Assembly: GCA_029865515.1 (NCBI GenBank)
Contig: JAOUGQ010000010.1
Coordinates: 1-25,421 of the forward strand
Source of the DNA: Nitrospirota bacterium
Lineage (GTDB): Bacteria; Nitrospirota; Nitrospiria; Nitrospirales; UBA8639
Length of the DNA stretch: 25,421 bases
Direction of reading: 5' to 3'
The notes under the pieces are model-generated. The model made no database searches. It was not told where the DNA came from and worked only from the letters and a program-made list of their open reading frames with translations. Made by a program: the position numbers and the translations under genes. Positions 1-8,400 of this stretch are shown piece by piece; the first letter of the stretch is position 1; every line of letters begins with the position of its first letter.

Positions 1-516
1 CCCAAGGACTAATAAGGCCAAAATGGAATTAATTACCTGTTGGCCGGAAAACAAGATCGCATTTTCTGAAATCAATCCCTTCAGCTTTCCAAAGGCCACC
101 AGACTCCCCCAAAACGTCACAGCCCCAATTAACCCTGATGCCGCCGTGGCGATCGTCAATTGGAGGATGGGTGCATCGGTTAATGAAGAACTTTCAATCA
201 ACGCGGCCCCTGCCACAAAGATTGAGGCCGCGCCACCAAATCCATTCAAGAGCGCGACCATCTCCGGCATAGACGTCATCTCGACTTTTATCGCCAAAAC
301 AGCGCCAATGGCACCACCCACCACTAGCCCCAAAATGATGTACTCGTAACTGATAATGTGTCGATCGGTAAGGGTTACCACCACAGCCAGCAACATTCCA
401 CAGGCCCCAAGCAGATTCCCGCGAACTGCTGTTTTAGGGTGCGTGAGGCCCTTCAGCCCAAAAATAAACAGGACAGAGGCGACGAGGTATGAAAAACTAA
501 TAATAAAATCGTACAT
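1..516 (-). CDS. pntB: NAD(P) transhydrogenase subunit beta, N-terminal part (cut by window edge)
   Basis: This is the membrane and NADP(H)-binding subunit of the proton-translocating transhydrogenase, which drives hydride transfer from NADH to NADP+ with the proton gradient. I translated the minus strand from the ATG at 516. The frame stays open for 172 codons to the window edge. The protein begins MYDFIISFSYLVASVLFIFG and continues through hydrophobic segments separated by short loops, including GNLLGACGMLLAVVVTL and IILGLVVGGAIGAVLAIKVEMTSMPEMVALLNGFGG. The MTSMPEMVALLNGFGGAAS stretch is typical of PntB. The C-terminal NADP-binding domain lies outside the window. The start is 3 bases after the pntAB stop, so the two are surely co-transcribed. 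Identification rests on the conserved loop and on position as the third pnt gene. Confidence 0.93.
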   Translation of the reverse strand, partial: MYDFIISFSYLVASVLFIFGLKGLTHPKTAVRGNLLGACGMLLAVVVTLTDRHIISYEYIILGLVVGGAIGAVLAIKVEMTSMPEMVALLNGFGGAASIFVAGAALIESSSLTDAPILQLTIATAASGLIGAVTFWGSLVAFGKLKGLISENAILFSGQQVINSILALLVLG

Positions 517-519
517 AGC

Positions 520-798
520 TTAGGACTTCTTTTTGAACATAGCCAACATTCTGTTTGTCACCATAAAACCGCCAATCACATTGATGGTGGCCAAGACCAC
601 AGAGAGAAAACCCAACACCGTGGTAACCCACAGCTCGGTCCCTGTAGAAACAATGGCCCCCACTAAGGTGATCCCTGAGATGGCATTCGAGCCTGACATC
701 AACGGTGTATGAAGGGTGGGGGGAATCTTCGTGATCACTTCGAAGCCCACGAAGATCGCCAGCACAAAGACCGTAAACGACATGAGAAACATTTCCAT
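520..798 (-). CDS. pntAB: NAD(P) transhydrogenase subunit alpha, part 2 (membrane)
   Basis: This is the small membrane subunit of the three-gene transhydrogenase type known from Rhodospirillum rubrum, equal to the C-terminal membrane part of the two-gene alpha subunit. The protein is 92 residues starting at the ATG at 798, preceded by a GAGGAAA ribosome binding site; a longer frame upstream overlaps the end of pntAA and is not needed. Visible membrane segments are FLMSFTVFVLAIFVGFEVI near the N-terminus, ISGITLVGAIVSTG in the middle, and VLGFLSVVLATINVIGGFMV near the C-terminus. It ends with the lysine-rich tail FKKKS, common in this subunit. The gene sits 16 bases after pntAA and 3 bases before pntB, making a tight operon. 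Confidence 0.93.
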   Translation of the reverse strand: MEMFLMSFTVFVLAIFVGFEVITKIPPTLHTPLMSGSNAISGITLVGAIVSTGTELWVTTVLGFLSVVLATINVIGGFMVTNRMLAMFKKKS

Positions 799-814
799 AA
801 CAATTTCCTCGTTC

Positions 815-1981
815 TTAGGCAGATTGAGCCGGGAGTCCCAAGGCTTCTCGAATACGTGGCTGAACGACTTCCCCATTTCGCGTCATCATGGTTTCTTTGG
901 TGATTTCGTCGTTCATATCAAGTTGAACTTCCCCCTTCTTCACTAAATGCAGGAGAAATGTCGCCACATTTTTGGCATACATTTGACTGGCATGAAACGG
1001 CACTGTTGCCGACAAGTTTTCAGGACCGTGAATAGTCACCCCATGCGCCACGATGGTATGGCCCGGCTTAGTCAGTTCACAGTTCCCGCCCCGCTCTGCG
1101 GCCAAATCCACAATCACCGATCCCGATGCCATCCCCGCGACCATGTCCTCCGTGATCAGAATCGGGGCTTTTTTCCCTGGCACAGCCGCCGTGGAAATCA
1201 CCACATCACTGGTGGCAATCACTTTGCCCAACAACTCTCGCTGTTTTTTGTAAAAGGTTTCATCCTGGGCTTTGGCATACCCGCCCTTATCTTCGGCATC
1301 GCCCGTTTCCAATGGCAGCTCAACAAACTTGGCACCTAAACTTAAAATCTGCTCCTTGACGGCAGGGCGAATATCATACGCCTCCACGGCCGCCCCTAAT
1401 CGTCGAGCCACGGAAATGGCTTGCAAGCCTGCTACGCCGGCTCCAATGATCAAGACTTTTGCAGGAGTGACCGTTCCGGCCGCGGTCATGAGCATCGGAA
1501 ACATTTTTGGTAAGGAGCTAGCAGCGATGAGCACCGCTTTATAGCCAGCTACTGTCCCCATAGAGGAAAGAATATCCATGCTCTGGGCACGGGTAATCCT
1601 TGGCATCAGCTCTAAAGCAAAGGCCGTCACCTCACGAGAAGCAAGATCTTGAACTGATTGGGGGGCGCTCAAAGCCTCAGCCATTCCAATTAACATCTGC
1701 CCCTTGCGGAAACCTGATAAATCCGCTCGACCCTCCGTAAGATTAGCCCCCAACAACCTCACCTGAACGATGCAATCAGCCTCTTGAAACACTTGCGCCC
1801 GAGAGGTGGCAATTTTGGCCCCTTTTTCAGTATAGGCTGAGTCGGGATAACCCGCTTGCTCACCAGACTTAGATTCAATAATGACATCCATGCCCCCTTT
1901 CTTTAGCGAGGGAAGCACGGATGGAACCAGGGCGACCCGGTGTTCACCGGGATACGTTTCTTGAAGAACGCCAACAATCAT
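815..1981 (-). CDS. pntAA: NAD(P) transhydrogenase subunit alpha, part 1 (NAD-binding)
   Basis: This soluble NAD(H)-binding subunit docks on the cytoplasmic face of the PntAB/PntB membrane complex. The 388-residue length fits the split-alpha family. The N-terminal half is the alanine dehydrogenase/PNT N-terminal domain (MIVGVLQETYPGEHRVALVP at the start). The conserved RITRAQSMDILSSM lies near residues 128-141, and the Rossmann glycine motif GAGVAG at 180-185 is followed by AYDIRP. Further family blocks are VISTAAVPGKKAPILIT and SVIVDLAAERGGN. A weak AAGAG-type ribosome site precedes the ATG. It is the first gene of the operon pntAA-pntAB-pntB. The complex supplies NADPH for biosynthesis and redox defence. 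Confidence 0.96.
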   Translation of the reverse strand: MIVGVLQETYPGEHRVALVPSVLPSLKKGGMDVIIESKSGEQAGYPDSAYTEKGAKIATSRAQVFQEADCIVQVRLLGANLTEGRADLSGFRKGQMLIGMAEALSAPQSVQDLASREVTAFALELMPRITRAQSMDILSSMGTVAGYKAVLIAASSLPKMFPMLMTAAGTVTPAKVLIIGAGVAGLQAISVARRLGAAVEAYDIRPAVKEQILSLGAKFVELPLETGDAEDKGGYAKAQDETFYKKQRELLGKVIATSDVVISTAAVPGKKAPILITEDMVAGMASGSVIVDLAAERGGNCELTKPGHTIVAHGVTIHGPENLSATVPFHASQMYAKNVATFLLHLVKKGEVQLDMNDEITKETMMTRNGEVVQPRIREALGLPAQSA

Positions 1982-2063
1982 AAGGACTTATCTCTTAAAA
2001 GGTTTAAGGAAACACTCCAAATTCAGCAAGGCGGGAAGGAACTCCTTCATCCCCCTCCACAAA

Positions 2064-2084
2064 CCCTGTGTTGATATCACAGGG
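2064..2084. repeat. Inverted repeat upstream of pntAA
   Basis: CCCTGTG at 2064-2070 and CACAGGG at 2078-2084 are perfect 7-base arms around the 7-base spacer TTGATAT. The repeat lies about 85-100 bases upstream of the pntAA start, in the 264-base gap between pntAA and the next minus-strand gene. It could be an operator for the pnt operon or a hairpin in its leader. There is no T-run directly beside it, so a terminator is less likely. Confidence 0.45.
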
Positions 2085-2245
2085 ATTCAAAAAGAATCAA
2101 TGTGCCTTTATATCTATTCGGAGTGATACGAACGGCCCAGGGAAGGAGAAAAAAAGATCCACACTATGCAAAGACCATTCAATTTATTAAAAGCTAAGAA
2201 TTTCACCTCGCCATTGTCACCAAAGACATTTTCAACTTAATTACC

Positions 2246-3514
2246 CTAATTTTGTGGATAAAGAGCCCCTGCAATTTCAGTGGCCATGAACAACATGGCA
2301 CGGCTCCGGGTATAGCAGGCATGGCCGAACAGATGCTGACGCGGAGACTCTTCCAATTGAACTCCATATTCCACCAATAAACATTGCCCGTCATTCGCAC
2401 AGCGGGTCGTGCGCCGGGTACATTCCAGCCATCGCTCAAAACCATCATATGGTTCAAAGATTTCACGAAAGTCGACATTGGCCTTCTCAGCCTCCGGGCT
2501 ATCCGGTAGAGCATCTGTACCGGCCACGGCCAATTGCTGGACGTAATCGCCACCCGTTTGATAGGGCATTTCCCAAGCAATTTGGGGCAATTCCATTTTA
2601 GCCAGCCAACGCTTGTTATCAGTTCGAATCACACGGTGGTTCACAATATGGAGCAAATGGCCAATTCCTTCCGTATCCCAGCCATAGCGAACGGGAGTTC
2701 CCAAAGTCACGACATCAACCGACGCCCCTTCCAACACGTTCCGATCAGTGATCCGACGATACAATTGTTCAAGTTGCTCAACAGACCGAGTCTCTGAAGG
2801 ACACGCTTGCCAATACCTGGCCAGAATCTCAAAAACACGACCCCTGACTTCAGATTCTCCGCTGGTCATGATATTTGACAACAGCGCTAACACCTGACCG
2901 GCATGACCATGGCCAATTAAAAGAAGGCGATCCTCCTTAGACAAATTAAGTCCGGAACCCCACTCTTGAAGGGACAGCAACAGGTTCATCGCGGCTTCCA
3001 CCCGGCCAACATGATGATTCATTGAAGACCAGACATAGCGGGAACAGCGAGTCAGTTGAGCATTCCCTTGACCCAGTGCGTGCTCAAATTTCCGCACATA
3101 GGCCGAGGTAAAATTTCCTGCTTCTTGGGCAAGAGCGTCCAAGGCCTGCTGAGTCTGCTCAGTATTTACAAGGGGAGGATGGATGGAATCATCCTGGCGA
3201 CAAATACCGTTTGTGTCAGGACGAAGCAGAGCCAACAATGACTCTAAACCAGATATTCCTCTTGAATATCCTCGCTTTAAACCTCCAACCTCATCTAATC
3301 TGGCAGCACCGAAGAGATCCGTAAACGGATGTCCATTGAGGAAAAGTATTCCCTTTACGTTGGCTTTGATTAATTGTTGGCCAACCCCAGCCATCGCTTG
3401 AACCCATGCGGGACAATCAAGAGCGGCTCCCGGCTGAAAGGTCCGATAACCAACCCGTGATCCAGGGTCGGATTTGGAATAGTTGGCATGTTGGAAATTA
3501 TTATCGTGAGGCAT
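2246..3514 (-). CDS. Alpha/beta-hydrolase-like protein of unknown function, nucleophile replaced
   Basis: The 422-residue protein has no signal peptide. It shows features of a lipase-like alpha/beta-hydrolase fold: a hydrophobic strand VKGILFLNGHPF near residues 53-64, a nucleophile-elbow-like segment RLLLIGHGHAGQVLALL around 196-212, the strand VDVVTLGTPVRYGWD typical of lipase-like proteins, and a C-terminal HLFGHACYTRSRAM that could hold the catalytic histidine. In the elbow the usual GHSxG reads GHGHAG (201-206), so glycine stands where serine is expected and the protein may not be a serine hydrolase. It is flanked by the pnt operon on the same strand and a divergent phosphatase-like gene, neither of which suggests a substrate. 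No strong ribosome site precedes the ATG at 3514. The fold assignment is inference from motifs. Confidence 0.75.
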   Translation of the reverse strand: MPHDNNFQHANYSKSDPGSRVGYRTFQPGAALDCPAWVQAMAGVGQQLIKANVKGILFLNGHPFTDLFGAARLDEVGGLKRGYSRGISGLESLLALLRPDTNGICRQDDSIHPPLVNTEQTQQALDALAQEAGNFTSAYVRKFEHALGQGNAQLTRCSRYVWSSMNHHVGRVEAAMNLLLSLQEWGSGLNLSKEDRLLLIGHGHAGQVLALLSNIMTSGESEVRGRVFEILARYWQACPSETRSVEQLEQLYRRITDRNVLEGASVDVVTLGTPVRYGWDTEGIGHLLHIVNHRVIRTDNKRWLAKMELPQIAWEMPYQTGGDYVQQLAVAGTDALPDSPEAEKANVDFREIFEPYDGFERWLECTRRTTRCANDGQCLLVEYGVQLEESPRQHLFGHACYTRSRAMLFMATEIAGALYPQN

Positions 3515-3699
3515 GGGGAAACATCCGTGTATGAGACCCTACATTCATAGTCGATCCCTTACGCTCGGATCAAGATAAGGCTTAATATTCCAGATCTCCT
3601 GACAGAAAGAAACTCCTCGGCCTTTTAGTTGGTTGACCGCCTGAAAATCTGCATGATAAGTTCAGTTCCGGTCACTCCTCTCAACAGTGAGAAGAGGAT

Positions 3700-3708
3700 T
3701 GATACAAT
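3700..3708 (+). promoter_or_regulatory. Possible extended -10 promoter of the 3768-6672 gene unit
   Basis: TG at 3700-3701, one base, then TACAAT at 3703-3708 matches an extended -10 element. No good -35 box is found 17 bases upstream. A start near 3715 would give a leader of about 50 bases before the ATG at 3768. This is a weak prediction in the gap between two divergent genes. Confidence 0.3.
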
Positions 3709-3767
3709 ACAAAAGGTTTATACCCGATTTCATCTACAGTATTTTGACGTGGAGCAGGACAGAAATC

Positions 3768-4823
3768 ATGAATACTTCCCAAGTAACCCGCAATCGACAT
3801 AGTGGCGACAGCCTATTCCGGCGTTTTTTCATGGTGTGGAGCCTGGCCTGCCTTGCTCTGATCGGTGGAACGCCTTCGATCGTTTCAGCCACGCAAGCCG
3901 AGCACATCATTCTCGTTGTATTGGAAGGAATCAAATCATCCTCCATTCAGGGTGGGGCTACCCCAACCCTGAGGCAATTGGCACAGGACGGAGTGGTCAC
4001 CTGGTCTGCCCATTCCATCACCCCACCCCTCACGGTGCCGGCCATGGCCTCCCTCCTTACCGGCCTGCAGGTCGAAAAGCATCGGGTAACGGCCGAGTGG
4101 GAAACGTATGATTTTGCACGTGCATTCATGCGCTCCCCCACAGTCTTCGATTACATGGATCTGGCCGGGGGAAAAGATACGGGCGTCTTTCTTATGGATG
4201 AGCGGCTCTATCAACTCGTCCGCCCGGAAATTTACGTCGACTCACAAGTGTGTGGCTATACGAAACCCCAATGCACACCGGAAACCGCGTCGGTATACAT
4301 TAAAGATTTTTTGAAAAAAGTCACCAGCCAGAAAGGGTATGGATTCCGGCTATTTGGAGTTCCCAATCTGCTATTGGTGCATTTACCTACAGCAGCCAAG
4401 GTCGGCCAGAAATACGGCTGGAATTCACCAAAATACTCCACTGCCTTAACTTCCATCGATACCGCCGTGGATCAAATCATTCAGACCTATAAAGAACTGG
4501 GAGTGTTGGACAAAACCATGGTGATTGTCACGGGACTGAATAGCGGTCCTGTTTCGTCACCCTCTGAAAATGGGAAGAGCGCCTCCGCTGGTTCCAAGAC
4601 CTCCGAGTTAGATGCCACGATCCCCTGGATTGCCTGGGGTGCGAACATCAAAAAGAAGCACCCCATCGCTCAATCCGTTTCCTTATTGGATACAGGGGCG
4701 ACCATTATGTATGCCCTCGGTTTAGAAACCCATACCGAATGGGACAGCCATCCTATTAATGAAATTTTTCAGGCGGTCCCAGAAAGACGGACCACTGAAA
4801 ATGAACTTCAAAAAATACAGTAA
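3768..4823 (+). CDS. Exported alkaline-phosphatase-superfamily protein, probably catalytically inactive
   Basis: The 351-residue protein has an N-terminal signal peptide (RRFFMVWSLACLALIGG, cleavage probably near VSA/TQA at about residue 41). I chose the ATG at 3768, after a GGAG at 3751, rather than the upstream frame start at 3687, because the signal peptide then sits at a normal distance. The fold of type I phosphodiesterases/alkaline phosphatases is recognisable: HIILVVLEGIKSSSI at 46-60, TVPAMASLLTGL at 89-100, KYGWNSPKY at 215-223, DKTMVIVTGLNSG at 248-260, and IPWIAWGANIK at 285-295. Residues that normally bind the two metals are changed: the first Asp is E53, the Asp and His of the DxxGH motif are A210 and Q214, and the Asp-His pair is L257-N258. 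T89 may keep the nucleophile position. The next gene starts 4 bases after the stop. Confidence 0.8.
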   Translation: MNTSQVTRNRHSGDSLFRRFFMVWSLACLALIGGTPSIVSATQAEHIILVVLEGIKSSSIQGGATPTLRQLAQDGVVTWSAHSITPPLTVPAMASLLTGLQVEKHRVTAEWETYDFARAFMRSPTVFDYMDLAGGKDTGVFLMDERLYQLVRPEIYVDSQVCGYTKPQCTPETASVYIKDFLKKVTSQKGYGFRLFGVPNLLLVHLPTAAKVGQKYGWNSPKYSTALTSIDTAVDQIIQTYKELGVLDKTMVIVTGLNSGPVSSPSENGKSASAGSKTSELDATIPWIAWGANIKKKHPIAQSVSLLDTGATIMYALGLETHTEWDSHPINEIFQAVPERRTTENELQKIQ

Positions 4824-4827
4824 TACC

Positions 4828-5259
4828 ATGAAGCGGCAATTCCTACAGAGCATTTTGTGCCTCCTCCTGCTTTTCATTTCTCCTCTGTTTGTTCCGCCGG
4901 GACATGCGGCAGATCAAATCAATCCTCTGTTGCGGGAATTTCCCATCACGGTGAATCCGAGCGCACTCAATCCTCCGACATGGTGGCACGTTCCCGGTAT
5001 CACCCCGTTGATCTGGACAAAAGACCCCATCAATATGGACGCCTATAAAACCACAGAGGTCAAACAATTGAACCTCAAGCCTGGAGAATACCGGTTTGGG
5101 ACTTTTACCTTTGATTTCTTATTCAAGGTGACCTTATCCGGAACACTGGAATATTCCCCAACACTCGATCAATGTGTGGATGGACGAGGGACCCAAGTCC
5201 TGACGATTCGTTGCAGCCATACGCAACCCTATCCCCAAGAACCGGACTACCCGAAGTAA
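4828..5259 (+). CDS. Small exported protein of unknown function
   Basis: The protein is 143 residues from the ATG at 4828. An in-frame ATG at 4801, inside the previous gene, is an alternative start adding nine residues; neither has a clear ribosome site, so translational coupling to the upstream gene is likely. The N-terminus is a classical signal peptide with two positive residues, a leucine-rich core (ILCLLLLFISPLF) and a likely cut after GHA. The mature part is about 115 residues, rich in proline and aromatic residues (NPPTWWHVPGITPLIWTKDP), with a possible beta-rich core (PGEYRFGTFTFDFLFKVTLSG) and two cysteines near the C-terminus that could pair. I do not recognise the family. It lies between a phosphatase-like exported protein and a cytoplasmic HEAT protein, all tightly spaced on one strand. 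Confidence 0.75.
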   Translation: MKRQFLQSILCLLLLFISPLFVPPGHAADQINPLLREFPITVNPSALNPPTWWHVPGITPLIWTKDPINMDAYKTTEVKQLNLKPGEYRFGTFTFDFLFKVTLSGTLEYSPTLDQCVDGRGTQVLTIRCSHTQPYPQEPDYPK

Positions 5260-5283
5260 TCGGACGGGATAAGAAGGAAGATC

Positions 5284-6672
5284 ATGTCGAATTCTGTGCA
5301 AGACTGGCTTGATGCCCTGGAAGATGTGGATGATGCCACTCGCGAGGAAGCCGCGAAGGCCCTTGCCGAAAAGGGTGACCCCAAGACCTTGGAACCCCTG
5401 TTGGCCGCCCTTGAAGACGACTATTGGTCCGTCAGGACTCACATCGGCTGGGCACTGGCTAAAATTGGCGGGGAGAAGGCCATTGAAGGTCTTATTACGC
5501 TCTTTAATGACAATATGATGGAAGTGCAAGCTGAAGCGGTTCAGGCCATGGCGTCCATAGGGAAGGGGGTCGTCCCGCAATTACTGACTTGCTTGAAAGA
5601 CAAGCGGTGGCGGGTGCGCGAACAGGCCGCTAAAACCTTAGGAGAATTGCGTGACCCTCAGGCCGTACAGGGGTTGATGCTGATATGCCGCGACCGGGAT
5701 GGCGCTGTTAAGAGCGCTGCGGCAGAAGCCTTAGGAAAAATCGGGGACGCACGAGCTGTTCCGACTCTGATCAAACTCTTTAAAGATACCTCCAAGATCG
5801 TGCGGGAAACCGCCGGCACCGCCTTGATGTATATTGGAGAAAAATCAGTTGATGCCCTCCTGGAGTCCCTCAAAGATCCCCACTTCGTCGTACGCTGTCA
5901 TGCCGTTCGGGCATTAGGGGGTATGACCACGGACTATCAAATGGGCCGGGTATGGGTACGTGAGGCCCGCGTCGTCGATGCCCTGATCGACATGTTAAAA
6001 GATCCGGATCGGGCTGTTCGCGAGGACGCCACGATCGCCTTGGGAAATATTGGGGATGCCCGTGCGGTGGATGCCCTCATGGAAGCCATGAAAGACGGTG
6101 CGGTCAAACGGCATGCAATCGCTTCCTTAGGCATGATCGGAGATCCGCGAGCCTATCCTCCCGTTCTGGACGCGCTAAAGGGAAAGGGGATTCATCAATC
6201 AGGGAAACCAACGCCGGGGTGTATCATCAGTGAAGATCTCTTAATCAAAGAAGCTGCGGCAACTGCTCTTGGTCATTTCCGTCATCCTAAAGTCATTCCG
6301 GATTTAGTCCTGTTACTCAAAGACCTGGTTCTTCGAGATTATGCAGCCAATTCCTTGGTATTGATTGGAGATGCCGCCATTGAGCCACTGGTGTGGTTCC
6401 TCCATGATCCTGATCTGTCTAAAGTCGAGAAAGAAAGCGAACGGGTCCTGGCATTTGCCACCACTCGAATGACGGCATCCGGTGCCCTCAAAAAAACCAT
6501 CTTAGATACCCTGGATAAACTCGGGTGGAAACCCTCAGAAGGCATCAGCAAAGAAACGAGGGACATTGAATATACCGATACTTCGAATGTGTTAGGCGAG
6601 GGAGGGGAAGGCCGCTTTGGCAAGAGCGGGGATTTCGCCATGCCAGCCAAACCCCCGAAAATCGAACGGTGA
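5284..6672 (+). CDS. HEAT-repeat protein (PBS-lyase type), 462 residues
   Basis: A clear AAGGAAG ribosome site precedes the ATG. Almost the whole protein consists of about a dozen HEAT repeats of roughly 31 residues, with the recurring pattern GDxRAVxxLIxLLKDxxxxVRExAxxALGxIG; clear examples are GDARAVPTLIKLFKD and GDARAVDALMEAMKD. Such solenoids bind partner proteins or cofactor-carrying proteins; phycobilin lyases are the named relatives, but no lyase function is implied here. Between two repeats there is an insertion (KGKGIHQSGKPTPGCIISED) with a single cysteine. The repeats end in DTLDKLGWKPSEG, a cap motif found in HEAT proteins. A disordered tail of about 50 residues rich in Gly, Glu, Lys and Pro follows. 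No signal peptide is present, so it should act in the cytoplasm. It is third in the unit begun by the phosphatase-like gene and converges on the methyltransferase gene. Confidence 0.9.
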   Translation: MSNSVQDWLDALEDVDDATREEAAKALAEKGDPKTLEPLLAALEDDYWSVRTHIGWALAKIGGEKAIEGLITLFNDNMMEVQAEAVQAMASIGKGVVPQLLTCLKDKRWRVREQAAKTLGELRDPQAVQGLMLICRDRDGAVKSAAAEALGKIGDARAVPTLIKLFKDTSKIVRETAGTALMYIGEKSVDALLESLKDPHFVVRCHAVRALGGMTTDYQMGRVWVREARVVDALIDMLKDPDRAVREDATIALGNIGDARAVDALMEAMKDGAVKRHAIASLGMIGDPRAYPPVLDALKGKGIHQSGKPTPGCIISEDLLIKEAAATALGHFRHPKVIPDLVLLLKDLVLRDYAANSLVLIGDAAIEPLVWFLHDPDLSKVEKESERVLAFATTRMTASGALKKTILDTLDKLGWKPSEGISKETRDIEYTDTSNVLGEGGEGRFGKSGDFAMPAKPPKIER

Positions 6673-6717
6673 AGGCGGCTTCAACCACCTCCACCGATTG
6701 ACCACATGAAGTTTCTT

Positions 6718-8400
6718 CTAGTTTTTCCTGAACTGCAAAATCCCCCATGTAAGATACCCTTCCATTCCGGCATCAATCCAGTGCTGTAATCCGATTTTCA
6801 TGCTGGCAAGATATTCCTCGGTACACACACGAATAAGCGTGTGGTGTTGCGCAACGAGTTCTTGAAGCACCCGGCCATAATGGGCTGTTAAATTTTGAGA
6901 TAAATCTACAATCCGTACTTCCTTCAATCCAAGATTGTTGGCCAATTGTTGATAGTATTCAATAGATCCCAAGGAATCTAAATGGATTCGATCCAGAATG
7001 GGTTGCAACGCTTCACGCGGACACTTCGCACTTTTCATGGGATCGGTAAAGATAAATTGTCCGCCCTTGGCCAACACCCGATAGACTTCTTCAAAAACTT
7101 TCTTGCGGTCTCCGCTATGAAGAATGGCATCTTGCGACCACACCAAATCGACACTGCCATCCGGCATGGGAATATTTTCGAAGTCCCCGTCAATGACATT
7201 AATCGCTAAACTAATGCCCTCTTTCTGATTGAGTTCTCGATTCCGTTTATTCTGGATTTCACTCAAATTCAGGCAGCCGACCTGACACCCATATTGCTTG
7301 ACGAGATAACGGGCCGAACCTCCATACCCGGACCCAATATCCAGCACCCGGGTCGTGGAGCCAAGATTCTCTACTAAAGAGGCCATTTTCTCCACGGTCC
7401 GTCGGCTGGCATCGAAAATCGAATCATGTTCTGATTTGTAGAGACCGATGTGAATATCTTCGCCACCCCAAATGGTGGCATAAAACCGGTCAGCATCCGA
7501 ACTGTTGTAATATTCCCGGGCCGTATCCACCGTCGTGGAGTAATTCGCATTCCCCAGCTTGCCCATGATCGTGGCGGGACGTTCCTCGTTCTTATACAGC
7601 TTTTCCGCCACATGAACATAAAAATCCGGATCCTCAACCTTATGCGTTTCTTGGAAATCCGCATAGGTTTTCACCTGCTGAAAACCAACCTCATTCATGA
7701 GCCGCCGAGTATATTCTTTTCGCAGCGGATACATATTTAAATGAAACGCTTCGCCGTCAGGGAAGTTATAGCGGAACCTGGCCAGCCCTTCATCCACATA
7801 TTCCGGCTCCGCACTGACATTGTCTCCGCAATAGTAATATACATGCCTCGAGGTAAACCCATTGTCCAAAATGCCATCATAATTGCGTTGGTCCAGGATA
7901 AGCACCCCATCATGGTTCAACGCCGCATAAAATTCCGCCAAGGCCTTTCGCCGGTCCTGCTCCGAAAAGAGATGAGTCAGGGAGTTCCCGAGACAAATCA
8001 CCGCATCATATTTGTTATGAATATCCCGGCTGAGCCACCGCCAATCGGCATGAATAGTCCGCATAATAAACCCCGCCCGACGGGCATTTTCAAAAGCCTG
8101 CGCCAACATTTCCGGGCTGCCGTCCGCACTGATCACATCGAATCCCGCCCGCAAAAGTCGAATGGAATGAAACCCCGTTCCCGTCGCGACATCCAACACA
8201 CGCTTCACGCCACGCTCCTTTAAAATCCGGATAAAAAAGTCGCCTTCACTCGACGCACGGGCCTCCCAATCGATGAGGTCGTCCCATTTCTGGACAAAAC
8301 TATGCACATATTCCCGTTTGTATAAATCCGTTTTTCGTTGAGCAATGGGATTATCCCCATACATTTGCTCGTGACCGATCACAGTTGATTTCTTAGCCAT
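6718..8400 (-). CDS. Fused glycine/sarcosine N-methyltransferase and dimethylglycine N-methyltransferase (glycine betaine synthesis)
   Basis: The 560-residue protein carries two SAM-dependent methyltransferase domains. The N-terminal domain (about 1-270) resembles glycine/sarcosine methyltransferase: MYGDNPIAQRKTDLYKREYV at 13-32, motif I LDVATGTG at 69-76, and ADGSPEM at 92-98. The C-terminal domain (about 290-560) resembles sarcosine/dimethylglycine methyltransferase: motif I LDIGSGYGGSARYL at 353-366, LNLSEIQNKRNREL, and WSQDAILHSGDR at 421-432. Together they would methylate glycine three times to glycine betaine. The length is close to the known fused enzyme of Actinopolyspora halophila (about 565 residues); Ectothiorhodospira has two separate enzymes. 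The start at 8400 is set by a GGAGG site; the frame remains open upstream to 8622 but that part has no family similarity. It diverges from a BCCT transporter, which fits osmoprotection. Confidence 0.93.
   Translation of the reverse strand: MAKKSTVIGHEQMYGDNPIAQRKTDLYKREYVHSFVQKWDDLIDWEARASSEGDFFIRILKERGVKRVLDVATGTGFHSIRLLRAGFDVISADGSPEMLAQAFENARRAGFIMRTIHADWRWLSRDIHNKYDAVICLGNSLTHLFSEQDRRKALAEFYAALNHDGVLILDQRNYDGILDNGFTSRHVYYYCGDNVSAEPEYVDEGLARFRYNFPDGEAFHLNMYPLRKEYTRRLMNEVGFQQVKTYADFQETHKVEDPDFYVHVAEKLYKNEERPATIMGKLGNANYSTTVDTAREYYNSSDADRFYATIWGGEDIHIGLYKSEHDSIFDASRRTVEKMASLVENLGSTTRVLDIGSGYGGSARYLVKQYGCQVGCLNLSEIQNKRNRELNQKEGISLAINVIDGDFENIPMPDGSVDLVWSQDAILHSGDRKKVFEEVYRVLAKGGQFIFTDPMKSAKCPREALQPILDRIHLDSLGSIEYYQQLANNLGLKEVRIVDLSQNLTAHYGRVLQELVAQHHTLIRVCTEEYLASMKIGLQHWIDAGMEGYLTWGILQFRKN

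Noticed and set aside
3687..3767. Longer start for the phosphatase-like gene
   Set aside because: It would put 27 extra residues before a normal signal peptide, and the ATG at 3768 fits better.
6670..6683. TGAAG/CTTCA hairpin as terminator of the HEAT gene at 5284
   Set aside because: Only five pairs, overlapping the stop codon, and no T-run follows.
7741..8223. Plus-strand frame of 160 residues inside the methyltransferase gene
   Set aside because: It is antisense to a confidently identified enzyme and shows no recognisable domain or ribosome site.
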